Below are positions 1 to 6,767 of a stretch of DNA of 16,916 nucleotides, in pieces. The position numbers and the translations under genes were made by a program. The notes beneath the pieces were generated by a model. It was not told the origin of the DNA. It worked only from the letters and a program-made list of their open reading frames with translations, and made no database searches. Within the stretch, counting starts at the first letter, position 1; each line of letters opens with the position of its first letter. Source of the DNA: Firmicutes bacterium UBA1768 (GTDB lineage Bacteria; Bacillota; Clostridia; Peptostreptococcales; Anaerovoracaceae); assembly GCA_002315335.1 (NCBI GenBank), contig DCGW01000052.1, forward strand, positions 1 through 16,916. Reading direction: 5' to 3'.

Positions 1-6
1 TTTTTC

Positions 7-98
7 TGGCGGAGAAGGAGGGATTCGAACCCTCGCACCAGTAAACCCAGCCTAACGGTTTAGCAAACCGTCCTCTTCAGCCTCTTGAGTACTTCTCC
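7..98 (-). tRNA. tRNA-Ser (anticodon GCT)
   Basis: Read on the - strand, a 7-bp acceptor stem pairs 92-98 with 11-17, position 10 is the discriminator G and the CCA end is encoded at 7-9. The T-arm has the expected GGTTCGAATCC core. The anticodon stem-loop is ACGGT-TTGCTAA-ACCGT, with anticodon GCT at 62-64, which reads AGC/AGU serine codons. The length of 92 nt and the long variable arm between the anticodon and T arms are typical of class II tRNA-Ser. No terminator is visible because the gene ends 6 bases from the window edge. It is divergent from glnA. Confidence 0.97.
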
Positions 99-138
99 AT
101 GTGCTGTTTTTGTTGGTTTTCTTGTAATCAGCCTCTTA

Positions 139-167
139 ATTATACGAAAAAAGTTTTTTGTTGTCAA
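139..167 (-). promoter_or_regulatory. Consensus sigma-A promoter of tRNA-Ser
   Basis: On the - strand the -35 box TTGACA (162-167) is followed by a 17-bp spacer and the -10 box TATAAT (139-144). This is a perfect consensus match with optimal spacing. Transcription would start near 132, leaving a leader of about 34 nt before the tRNA 5' end at 98. A full-consensus promoter suits a stable RNA gene. Confidence 0.85.
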
Positions 168-179
168 GCAGAAAAACCC

Positions 180-208
180 TTGACTATAAAAGAAGTTTGA
201 TGTTTAAT
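180..208 (+). promoter_or_regulatory. Sigma-A promoter of glnA
   Basis: TTGACT (180-185, 5 of 6) is followed by a 17-bp spacer and TTTAAT (203-208, 5 of 6). The predicted start is near 214, giving a leader of about 60 nt before the glnA ATG at 278. It is back to back with the tRNA-Ser promoter, the two -35 boxes being 12 bp apart. I found no clear GlnR/TnrA-type box (TGTNA-N7-TNACA) nearby, so nitrogen control through that route is not shown by the sequence. Confidence 0.7.
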
Positions 209-277
209 TAAAAGGTGGCAAAAATGAATGACAAATTGTTAATTATATAATAAGAGAATTTTTTAGGAGGCAACAAA

Positions 278-1702
278 ATGGCAAAAACTGCACAGGATAT
301 CATGAAGCTCATTCGTGATGAAGGAATTAAAATGGTGGATTTCAAGATGGTAGACATCAATGGTCAGTTCAGACACGTTACAATTCCTGCAGGTAATTTT
401 TCAGAAAAAACTTTAAAGGAAGGAATCGGTTTTGACGCTTCAAATTATGGCTATGCTGTAGTCGAAAAGAGCGACATGGTTTTCATTCCTGACCCTGATA
501 CCGCAATGATTGACCCGTTCTGCGAAATTCCTACACTCTCAATGACAGGCGATGCTATGATCATCGATTATCCTGAAAACAGACCTCTTCCGCAGTACCC
601 AAGAAATATTGTAAAGGCAGCAGAACAGTACATGAAGGATACCGGCATTGCAGATAAGATGATAATTCTTCCTGAATTTGAATTCTACCTCTTCAACCAG
701 GCTGGATGGCAGGTAGAACCTGACAATATCGGACTCTACATCGATGCAGATCAGGCTCACTGGAACAGCTTTACAGATGGCAGAGGCCTCATCGTTCCAA
801 AGCAGAAGGCATATCACGTTGCACAGCCTTTCGACCCTACTTATGATGCAAGAAGTGAGATGTGCGCTCTTTTAGAAGAACTCGGCATTTCTATTAAATA
901 TCACCACCCTGAAGTTGGCGGCGCAGGTCAGTTTGAAATCGAGCCTAACCTCGGTCAGATGAGTGAGATGGCTGATGCTACAATGATGATTAAGTATGTA
1001 ATCAGAAATACAGCAGTGAAGCATGGTCTCACAGCTACTTTCATGCCAAAGCCAGTATATGGTGAAGCCGGAAACGGAATGCACGTTCATATGCTTCTCA
1101 TGAAGGGTGACGAACCTGTATTCTCAGACGATAATGGATATTCACACTTAAGCGAAACAGCTCATTACTTCATGGGCGGGCTCTTAAAGCATATAAATTC
1201 TCTTTGCGCTATCACAAATCCAAGCACAAACTCCTTCAAGAGATTAGTTCCGGGATTTGAGGCTCCTGTTACAGTTGGCTATGCTACATCAAACAGAAGC
1301 GCAGTAATCAGAATTCCTGCTTACGCTAAGACACCAAACATGAGAAGATTTGAAATCAGAAACCCGGATGCAACATGTAATCCATATTTCTGCTATGCTG
1401 CAATCCTCATGGCAGGTCTTGACGGCGTTAAAAACAAGATTGATCCGCATGCAAATGGCTGGGGTCCATACGATGTAAACCTTTATACACTTTCAGATGA
1501 AGAAAAGGCTAAGCTTTCAAGCCTTCCTACAACTCTTGACCAGGCTCTCGATGCACTCGAAGCAGACCACGACTACCTCACAGCAGGCGGCGTATTCCCA
1601 GAGCACTTAATCGAAAGCTTCATCAAGGCGAAGAGAGAGGAAACTGCTGAGCTTTCAAAGATTCCTCATCCTGCAGAATTTGCTCTTTACTACAACCTCT
1701 AA
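278..1702 (+). CDS. glnA: Type I glutamine synthetase
   Basis: Makes glutamine from glutamate, ammonia and ATP in the cytoplasm, as a dodecamer in this family. The 474 residues match the GSI family along their whole length. Visible landmarks are the metal-binding PEFEF segment (E133, E135), GNGMHVHM (H269, H271), the flap NPSTNSFKRLVPGFEAPV with E328, and the C-terminal NRSAVIRIP and RFEIRNPD blocks. Near the N-terminus the usual FDGSSI loop reads FDASNY (D53-Y57): the ammonium-site Asp is kept, but the GSS part is replaced. The site equivalent to the adenylylated Tyr is NLYTLS (Y403), not the classic NLYDLP, so covalent control is unlikely. AGGAGG at 265-270 lies 7 nt before the ATG and fixes the start. 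It is monocistronic, with its own promoter (180-208) and terminator (1736-1770). Confidence 0.96.
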   Translation: MAKTAQDIMKLIRDEGIKMVDFKMVDINGQFRHVTIPAGNFSEKTLKEGIGFDASNYGYAVVEKSDMVFIPDPDTAMIDPFCEIPTLSMTGDAMIIDYPENRPLPQYPRNIVKAAEQYMKDTGIADKMIILPEFEFYLFNQAGWQVEPDNIGLYIDADQAHWNSFTDGRGLIVPKQKAYHVAQPFDPTYDARSEMCALLEELGISIKYHHPEVGGAGQFEIEPNLGQMSEMADATMMIKYVIRNTAVKHGLTATFMPKPVYGEAGNGMHVHMLLMKGDEPVFSDDNGYSHLSETAHYFMGGLLKHINSLCAITNPSTNSFKRLVPGFEAPVTVGYATSNRSAVIRIPAYAKTPNMRRFEIRNPDATCNPYFCYAAILMAGLDGVKNKIDPHANGWGPYDVNLYTLSDEEKAKLSSLPTTLDQALDALEADHDYLTAGGVFPEHLIESFIKAKREETAELSKIPHPAEFALYYNL

Positions 1703-1735
1703 GAGCAGGGTTGAGCGAAAAATATTAGAACGAAC

Positions 1736-1770
1736 AGGTGCGGTGCCAATGTGTGCTGCACCTTTTCTTG
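1736..1770 (+). terminator. Rho-independent terminator of glnA
   Basis: AGGTGC at 1736-1741 pairs with GCACCT at 1758-1763. The stem extends inward to about 11 pairs if G-U wobbles are allowed, with loop CAATGT. It is followed by TTTCTTGTTT. It lies 33 nt after the glnA stop codon. Confidence 0.7.
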
Positions 1771-1799
1771 TTTCGGAGGGGGCGGATTGAGGCAAAGGT

Positions 1800-1844
1800 G
1801 CACTCAAAGCGCACTCAAAACGCACCCAGAGCGCGCTCTGCAAT
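1800..1844. repeat. Degenerate 11-bp tandem repeat (about four units)
   Basis: Consecutive units are GCACTCAAAGC (1800-1810), GCACTCAAAAC (1811-1821), GCACCCAGAGC (1822-1832) and a diverged GCGCTCTGCAAT (1833-1844). The period of 11 bp is not a multiple of three, so this is not a protein repeat. It is close to one DNA helical turn, which would place the units on the same face. It sits between the glnA terminator and the paired hairpins. No function can be assigned. Confidence 0.6.
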
Positions 1845-1856
1845 GCGTACCGCTCA

Positions 1857-2085
1857 ATAGGCTCATATTTTTGCGGTTTTGAAGAAAAATGTGAGCCTAT
1901 TTTGAATTATTTTTGAATTTAGGGAATAGTTGAAGCTTTTTTCGGCAGTTTTGGAGTCGATTTTCTCGGGAATTAGAGGGAAAAATGGTAGAAAATGGAA
2001 TTTGCACCATTTTATTCATGTATAAATTAGCCATAACGGCGTTGGAGGCTCATTTTTTTTCTGATTTTTAGAAAAATATGAGCCT
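1857..2085. repeat. Two related hairpins forming a larger inverted repeat
   Basis: Hairpin 1 pairs 1857-1872 (ATAGGCTCATATTTTT) with 1885-1900 (AAAAATGTGAGCCTAT), 16 positions with one G-U, around a 12-nt loop. Hairpin 2 pairs AGGCTCAT and following Ts (2046-2062) with AGAAAAATATGAGCCT (2070-2085). The outer arms, AGGCTCATATTTTT at 1859-1872 and AAAAATATGAGCCT at 2072-2085, are perfectly complementary over 14 nt, so the 227-bp unit is itself bounded by inverted repeats. An 8-bp hairpin lies between them (AAAATGGT 1982-1989, ACCATTTT 2006-2013). The arrangement recalls REP/BIME elements or a small non-autonomous element. No target-site duplication or coding capacity was seen. Hairpin 2 could also serve as a terminator. 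Confidence 0.6.
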
Positions 2086-2116
2086 TTTTGATGAACAACA
2101 GTTCAACCCTTTAATA

Positions 2117-2138
2117 ATACAAGCAATTATTGTATAAT
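2117..2138 (+). promoter_or_regulatory. Promoter -10 box and overlapping operator-like palindrome
   Basis: A perfect TATAAT lies at 2133-2138; the matching -35 position (2110-2115, TTTAAT) is poor. Overlapping the -10 is a 19-bp inverted repeat, ATACAA (2117-2122), 7-bp spacer, TTGTAT (2130-2135). Its position would let a repressor block the promoter. The arms are AT-rich and could arise by chance. Confidence 0.4.
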
Positions 2139-2169
2139 ATCGACAAAGAAAATAACACAGGAGGGAATG

Positions 2170-2934
2170 GTGATTTTTACCAATTGCCATAATTACAATA
2201 TGAAAAAAATCGCACTTGTAACAGGCTCAAGCCGTGGAATAGGCAGAGCTATTGCTAAAAGACTTGCCCATGAAGGCTATGCAGTTTGTGTCAACTATAT
2301 CGAAAGAAAAGACTGCGCCGACTCTTTGGTTGAGGAGCTTGCCTCCGAGGGCTTGCAGGCGTTTGCTTTTCAGGCAGATGTATCCGACCGAACACAGGTT
2401 AATGCAATGGTAAAGAAGGTAGAAGAAACTTTTGGACCTGTCAGCCTTTTGGTAAATAATGCCGGAGTTGCGGGACAGATGCAGTTTCAGGATGTGACGG
2501 ACGAAGCGTGGCGTCACTACTTTGGTGTTAATGTCGATGCTTCCTTCTACACAATTCAGGCGGTACTGCCTCATATGCTCCATGAGCACGAAGGCTGCAT
2601 TATCAACATTTCTTCGATGTGGGGACTAAGGGGTGCCAGCTGCGAGGTGACCTATTCGGCAACTAAGGCAGCGCTTATTGCACTCACGAGGTCTCTTGCC
2701 GCAGAGCTCGCACCAACGCATATTCGTGTCAACTGTGTTGCACCCGGAGTTATAAATACCGATATGCTTTCTGCACTGCCGGAGGGGGTTCTTCCCATGC
2801 TTGCAGAAGAAACCCCCCTCAGAAGACTTGGAGTTCCGGAAGATATAGCGGCAGCGGTTTCCTACCTTGCGAGCGAAGGGGCGTCGTTCGTTACAGGGCA
2901 GGTTCTGACTGTAGATGGGGGCTTTATCGTATAA
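2170..2934 (+). CDS. SDR-family oxidoreductase (FabG-like)
   Basis: A classical short-chain dehydrogenase/reductase that uses NAD(P)H on a carbonyl or alcohol; the exact substrate cannot be read. Counting from the ATG at 2167, it has the Rossmann motif TGSSRGIG (19-26), NNAG (97-100), catalytic N122, S149/S150, Y163 and K167 (YSATK), and the PGVINTDM loop after the active site. It is closest in pattern to 3-oxoacyl-ACP reductase FabG, but no fatty-acid genes lie beside it, so a FabG role is unproven. The start is uncertain. AGGAGG at 2159-2164 is only 2 nt before the ATG at 2167 but 5 nt before the GTG at 2170, preferred here. The fold itself begins at the ATG at 2200, which has no ribosome binding site. 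It has its own promoter and no clear terminator. Confidence 0.88.
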   Translation: MIFTNCHNYNMKKIALVTGSSRGIGRAIAKRLAHEGYAVCVNYIERKDCADSLVEELASEGLQAFAFQADVSDRTQVNAMVKKVEETFGPVSLLVNNAGVAGQMQFQDVTDEAWRHYFGVNVDASFYTIQAVLPHMLHEHEGCIINISSMWGLRGASCEVTYSATKAALIALTRSLAAELAPTHIRVNCVAPGVINTDMLSALPEGVLPMLAEETPLRRLGVPEDIAAAVSYLASEGASFVTGQVLTVDGGFIV

Positions 2935-2969
2935 ATGGCCGCCTTACCCAAACGCCACTCAGAAAAATG

Positions 2970-2998
2970 TTGACTAAGCGCCATGTATGTGCTTAAAT
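2970..2998 (+). promoter_or_regulatory. Promoter of the SLH protein gene
   Basis: TTGACT (2970-2975, 5 of 6) is followed by a 17-bp spacer and TTAAAT (2993-2998, 4 of 6), upstream of the ATG at 3047. A strong GGAGG (3035-3039) follows in the leader. Confidence 0.55.
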
Positions 2999-3046
2999 CA
3001 ATTAACCGAATAATACCAGAATACATACAGAAACGGAGGAACGCCG

Positions 3047-4672
3047 ATGAAAAAACGAATTTTATTTACAACACTTTTGACGTTGATACTTACTTTTTGT
3101 ATTGGCCTTGCGGTTTCAAATGCTGCTGAGGAACCGGATAAGTATATTACCTTTGAGGGCTTCTTTGCTCAGCTGCCAAACGGAGACGACAGCTACAAGA
3201 TGGAAGTTGAAAACTACGGGGATGAAATAACTCTCCCTGAGAACACCTTCATCTGTGAAGGCGAAAAGTTTTATGGTTGGGAGTACAATTATAAATTATA
3301 CCAGCCGGGGGAAAAAATAGTTGCCGAAGAGGGTGGAACTGTAACCACAATGTTCTTTTATGAAAATAATAGAGGTTATATAACCCTGGATCCTGTTCTT
3401 CGCTCATGGACAATTATTGCTTCAGAAAACGAAATAGACGAAGAATTCACGTTGGCATCAGCAAATGAAGATTTCTGTGGATCTGAAGAAATAGATATGT
3501 GGTTTGAGGGCTGGAATACCAAAGCCGACGGCAGCGGAATTTGGTATAAAACAGGACAATCTATAGAGCTTGAGGATGATGAGGTACTCGTTCTCTATGC
3601 AATCTGGAATGACGACTTATCCAAAGCATATAAGGTGACTATAGACCCGAACTTTGACTATGATGAGAACTCGAACGACTATATTGGCCATATATATGTT
3701 AAAAAAGGCGACTCGGTGCCGGCTAATATTTCTGTGGATTTTGACGGCTACGATTTTGCGGGCTTTTATGACAAGCCTGTGGGAGGAACCTTGCTGTGTG
3801 ATAAAAACGACTATTTCACTCCAAAAGCCGACACAGTTCTTTATGCTCATTGGACAAAACAGAAGGCTGTCGCTGCAGACCATCCTGACACCATATATTT
3901 GGAAGTGGACGAGTGGGCAACTCCGGGCGAAGAGGTGGAAGTTTTCGCTCTGCCTGTTTGGGACCATGCGCTTAAAAGCATAACAGTCCTTGACGCAAAT
4001 GGTAAAGCAGTAAAAATAGAACCATTAGAATATGACAACTACTATTCATTCATAATGCCTGATTCTGATGTAACCGTTGCTGTAACCTCAGAAATTGATG
4101 TTCCGGAAAACCGCTTTACAGACGTAAAAAAAGAGGACTACTTCTATAATCCTGTGCTTTGGGCGTTAAAAAACGATATAACTACAGGCATAGATGCTTC
4201 CCGTTTTGGGCCGAACCAGACTGTAACCCGTGCGCAGATGGTGACCTTCCTTTGGAGACAGGCCGGCTCGCCAGAGCCTGAGTATGAAGACTGCGGCTTC
4301 TCCGATGTTAAAAAGGGCGACTACTATTATGATGCAGTTTGCTGGGCTGTAGAAAACGACATTACCAAGGGAACCTCAAGCACAAAATTCAGTCCGGACG
4401 CCAAGCTTACAAGAGCTCAGGCAGTAACCTTAATGGCGAGAAATAATTGGATTTCTGACGACGAGGATTATTATACCTGTGATTTTGTTGACGTAAAAGA
4501 CGGTGCTTATTATAAAACTGCAGTAGGCTGGGCTGCCGAAAACAATATCACAACAGGTACGGACGCGACCCACTTCAGCCCTGACGAATACTGCTTAAGA
4601 GGTCAGGTGGTAACCTTCCTCTTCAGAAATTTTGCTATTGAAGCCGAAGAAAACGAAGAAGCTGAAGAATAG
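3047..4672 (+). CDS. Secreted S-layer (SLH) domain protein with Listeria-Bacteroides-type repeats
   Basis: A 541-residue exported surface protein. It starts with a Sec signal peptide: basic MKKR, a hydrophobic stretch to about residue 22, then a probable cut after SNAA. Two beta-rich modules resembling Listeria-Bacteroides repeats follow, one around 150-189 (GWNTKADGSG, then LYAIW) and one around 197-267 (GYDFAGFYDKPVGG, then LYAHW). Three tandem SLH domains lie at about 356-408, 416-468 and 479-531, each opening with an F-x-DV motif and carrying an ITTG or ITKG segment. The tail is acidic. SLH triplets in this group usually bind pyruvylated secondary wall polymer, so this protein should be non-covalently anchored to the cell wall. 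The N-terminal ligand is unknown. GGAGG lies 7 nt before the ATG. Confidence 0.9.
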   Translation: MKKRILFTTLLTLILTFCIGLAVSNAAEEPDKYITFEGFFAQLPNGDDSYKMEVENYGDEITLPENTFICEGEKFYGWEYNYKLYQPGEKIVAEEGGTVTTMFFYENNRGYITLDPVLRSWTIIASENEIDEEFTLASANEDFCGSEEIDMWFEGWNTKADGSGIWYKTGQSIELEDDEVLVLYAIWNDDLSKAYKVTIDPNFDYDENSNDYIGHIYVKKGDSVPANISVDFDGYDFAGFYDKPVGGTLLCDKNDYFTPKADTVLYAHWTKQKAVAADHPDTIYLEVDEWATPGEEVEVFALPVWDHALKSITVLDANGKAVKIEPLEYDNYYSFIMPDSDVTVAVTSEIDVPENRFTDVKKEDYFYNPVLWALKNDITTGIDASRFGPNQTVTRAQMVTFLWRQAGSPEPEYEDCGFSDVKKGDYYYDAVCWAVENDITKGTSSTKFSPDAKLTRAQAVTLMARNNWISDDEDYYTCDFVDVKDGAYYKTAVGWAAENNITTGTDATHFSPDEYCLRGQVVTFLFRNFAIEAEENEEAEE

Positions 4673-4748
4673 GTGGGGTTTTTAATATAAACAACCCGTC
4701 ATTGGCATCTGAACAGAGACGATTTCCGAGTAAGGAAAAATTAATAAT

Positions 4749-4786
4749 AAAGCTCTTCATTAATATGGTGAAGGGCTTTTATTTTT
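4749..4786 (+). terminator. Rho-independent terminator after the SLH gene
   Basis: AAAGCTCTTCA (4749-4759) pairs with TGAAGGGCTTT (4769-4779) over 11 positions with one G-U, around a 9-nt loop. It is followed by TATTTTT. It lies about 75 nt after the SLH stop codon. Confidence 0.85.
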
Positions 4787-4799
4787 GGGACTTGAATGT

Positions 4800-4923
4800 T
4801 ATAATAATTATGTATGTTTATGCCCTGACAGCAGGGAGGCTTAATAGTTAATCAGACAGTAAAATGCCATTATTATAGGGACCTTCAGGAGAGGGTTCCC
4901 CACGGACGTGAAAGGAGAAAAGA
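4800..4923 (+). promoter_or_regulatory. Probable promoter and structured leader of the ADH operon
   Basis: A perfect TATAAT lies at 4800-4805, just beyond the upstream terminator; the -35 position falls in its T-tract and is weak. The leader of about 110 nt can form a hairpin CCCTG-ACAG-CAGGG (4823-4836). A second stem pairs GGGACC (4878-4883) with GGGTTCCC (4893-4900), with one bulged T. A short CACG/CGTG palindrome follows at about 4901-4910. The start codon has AAGGAG upstream. I could not match the leader to a riboswitch class that I know. Confidence 0.4.
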
Positions 4924-6090
4924 ATGAGTTTTAAATGGAATCTTCCTACAAAGGTTTTGTTCGGACCGGGAATGCTGAAAAAACTTCATAAGGAAAAGCT
5001 GCCGGGCAAAAAAGCACTGCTTCTTATTTCAAACGGAAAGTCAGCAAAAACTAACGGTACACTGGCAACTGTAGAGGCAGAGCTCAAGGAAGCCGGAGTA
5101 GAATATGTAATATTTGATAAAATACAGGCAAACCCACTCGAGCCTACAATGATGGAAGGGGTAATGGCTGCAAGAGAAAACAGCTGTGACTTTGTTATCG
5201 GCTTAGGCGGTGGCTCGGTAATGGACTCAGCAACAGTAATCGCTGCTGTTGCACCTCAGAAGGAAGGCCGCATCTGGGACTATATCTTCGGAGGAACAGG
5301 CGGCGGCATGAAGATGAAGGAAAAGTCACTGCCATATATCGCAATCACAACAAGCGCAGGCACAGGCTCAGAGGTTGACTGCTGGGGCGTAGTATCTAAC
5401 CCTGAAACAAACGAAAAGATTGGCTTCATGGGTGCATATCCGACATTGGCTGTTGTTGACCCTGAAACAATGCTTTCTGTACCGCCAAAGTTCACTGCAT
5501 ATCAGGGCTTTGATGCGCTTTTCCACTGCCTTGAGGGGTACATTTCCGTAGCTGCAAACGAGGCCTCAGCAATGGTTGAGCTTGAAGCTGTAAGAAACCT
5601 CGCAAAATACCTCCCAATCGCAGTAAAGGACGGCTCAAATCTTGAAGCAAGAACAAAGGTTGCCTTTGCAAATACTCTGGGCGGATATTCGATGGAATTT
5701 TCAACCTGCACAAGCGAGCATGCAATCGAACACGCTCTTTCGGGACACCATCAGGAGCTTCCGCACGGAGCGGGTCTCATAATGATTTCAAAGGCATACT
5801 ATGAATACTTTGCACAGTCGGGGCAGATTGATGACAGACTTATCGATTTGGCTAAGGCTCTCGGCAAGGAAAATGCTTCAAAGGCTATGGATATGGTCGA
5901 GGCGCTGTCAGACCTCCAGAAGGCTTGCGGTGTTGATGACCTTAAGATGAGCGACTACGGCATTAAGCCTGAAGAATTCCCTATGATTGCGGAAGATGCA
6001 AAAAAGACTATGGGCGGACTCTTCAAGTGTGACAGAGTAAAGCTTACGGATGAAGGCGTTATTGAGATACTTAAAAAATCATACAAATAA
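4924..6090 (+). CDS. Iron-containing alcohol dehydrogenase (butanol dehydrogenase-like)
   Basis: A group III (Fe-ADH) NAD(P)H-dependent alcohol/aldehyde oxidoreductase of 388 residues, the normal family length, acting in the cytoplasm. The nucleotide-binding motif GGGSVMD lies at 95-101. Metal ligands expected from the family are D197 and H201 in the FDALFH segment, H266 with H270 in EHAIEHAL, and H281 in LPHGAG. The N-terminus (FKWNLPTKVLFGPG) resembles butanol dehydrogenase-type members. In fermentative clostridia such enzymes reduce aldehydes to alcohols to regenerate NAD(P)+; the true substrate is not readable. It is the first gene of the probable operon running to 10958, with 45 bp to the lipoprotein gene. 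Confidence 0.93.
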   Translation: MSFKWNLPTKVLFGPGMLKKLHKEKLPGKKALLLISNGKSAKTNGTLATVEAELKEAGVEYVIFDKIQANPLEPTMMEGVMAARENSCDFVIGLGGGSVMDSATVIAAVAPQKEGRIWDYIFGGTGGGMKMKEKSLPYIAITTSAGTGSEVDCWGVVSNPETNEKIGFMGAYPTLAVVDPETMLSVPPKFTAYQGFDALFHCLEGYISVAANEASAMVELEAVRNLAKYLPIAVKDGSNLEARTKVAFANTLGGYSMEFSTCTSEHAIEHALSGHHQELPHGAGLIMISKAYYEYFAQSGQIDDRLIDLAKALGKENASKAMDMVEALSDLQKACGVDDLKMSDYGIKPEEFPMIAEDAKKTMGGLFKCDRVKLTDEGVIEILKKSYK

Positions 6091-6135
6091 AAGGCAGGGG
6101 GATGAACCCTCGCGGGACAGGAGAAAAAGAGAATA

Positions 6136-6750
6136 ATGAAAAAATTTGCAATTTTACTCAGCTTATTATTAGCACTATCAATGGTTTTGACGGCCTGCGG
6201 AGATGCTGACGACAATGCTGCCGATGACGACCAGGGAACAAATGACAACGAGGTCAGCGCAGATGTAAATCCGGACGGAAGCGGCGATCAGGCTGCTTCA
6301 TCAGCGGAAAAGGGCAGCACAAACAAGAGCACCAAGGACACCGAACCACCAAAAACCGATGTCTACGGAACCTGGAAGTGCGTTGCCGTTGACCTTGAAG
6401 GTGACGGAACGTTGATGGATGCAAAAGAATTCAAGAAAACCTATGAGGGAAATCTCGGGGAAATGTATGTTCTCGAATTTGCTAAAAATGGCAAGGCAAG
6501 ACTTACCACAACTATAGGAGATGAGACCGGCACAGGTGAATTCACATATAAGGAGTCAAACGGAGTATACACTCTGATAGAAAATGATATTCAGGATGTT
6601 GACGGATATGACCAGGCTGTAACAGCCGAAATCCACGGTAAAACACTTACACTTGTTATTGCAGGAAGAATTGCAAGTGATGATGGTCAGCAGGTAACCG
6701 TCAAGCTTACATGGAAGTTTGAAAAATCCTCAACAAAAACAAGTCTGTAA
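6136..6750 (+). CDS. Small lipoprotein with a beta-rich C-terminal domain
   Basis: A 204-residue predicted lipoprotein. The signal peptide (MKKF, then a hydrophobic run) ends in the lipobox LTAC, so C21 would be lipidated and the protein held on the outer face of the membrane. Residues 22-75 are an acidic, Asp/Ser/Lys-rich low-complexity linker. Residues 76-198 (starting VYGTWK) form a compact beta-rich domain with a lipocalin-like 'GTW' opening and a regular strand pattern ending KLTWKFEK; this fold is inferred only. I cannot name a function. It sits 45 bp after the ADH gene and 17 bp before alaS. An AGGAG (6119-6123) is 12 nt before the ATG, longer than usual. Confidence 0.85.
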   Translation: MKKFAILLSLLLALSMVLTACGDADDNAADDDQGTNDNEVSADVNPDGSGDQAASSAEKGSTNKSTKDTEPPKTDVYGTWKCVAVDLEGDGTLMDAKEFKKTYEGNLGEMYVLEFAKNGKARLTTTIGDETGTGEFTYKESNGVYTLIENDIQDVDGYDQAVTAEIHGKTLTLVIAGRIASDDGQQVTVKLTWKFEKSSTKTSL

Positions 6751-6767
6751 AGAGAAAAGGAGAGAAA

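Larger units (their letters stand above)
1703..2166. other. Gene-free spacer between glnA and the SDR gene
   Basis: These 464 bases hold the glnA terminator, the 11-bp tandem repeat, the paired hairpin unit and the promoter of the next gene. I found no open reading frame with a plausible start and ribosome binding site on either strand. The part up to about 1850 is GC-richer than the rest, which is strongly AT-rich. Confidence 0.6.

Noticed and set aside
2976..2994. Palindrome AAGC-CAT/ATG-GCTT between the -35 and -10 of the SLH promoter
   Set aside because: It is asymmetric with unequal bulges and short arms, so chance is the simpler explanation.
3654..3983. 109-codon + frame inside the SLH gene
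   Set aside because: It is a shifted frame of the SLH protein gene, rich in Thr/Trp/Met and without a start signal.
4673..4705. Hairpin GGGTT/AACCC right after the SLH stop codon as terminator
   Set aside because: The stem is only 5 bp and the T-run is inside the loop; the hairpin at 4749-4786 is a far better terminator.
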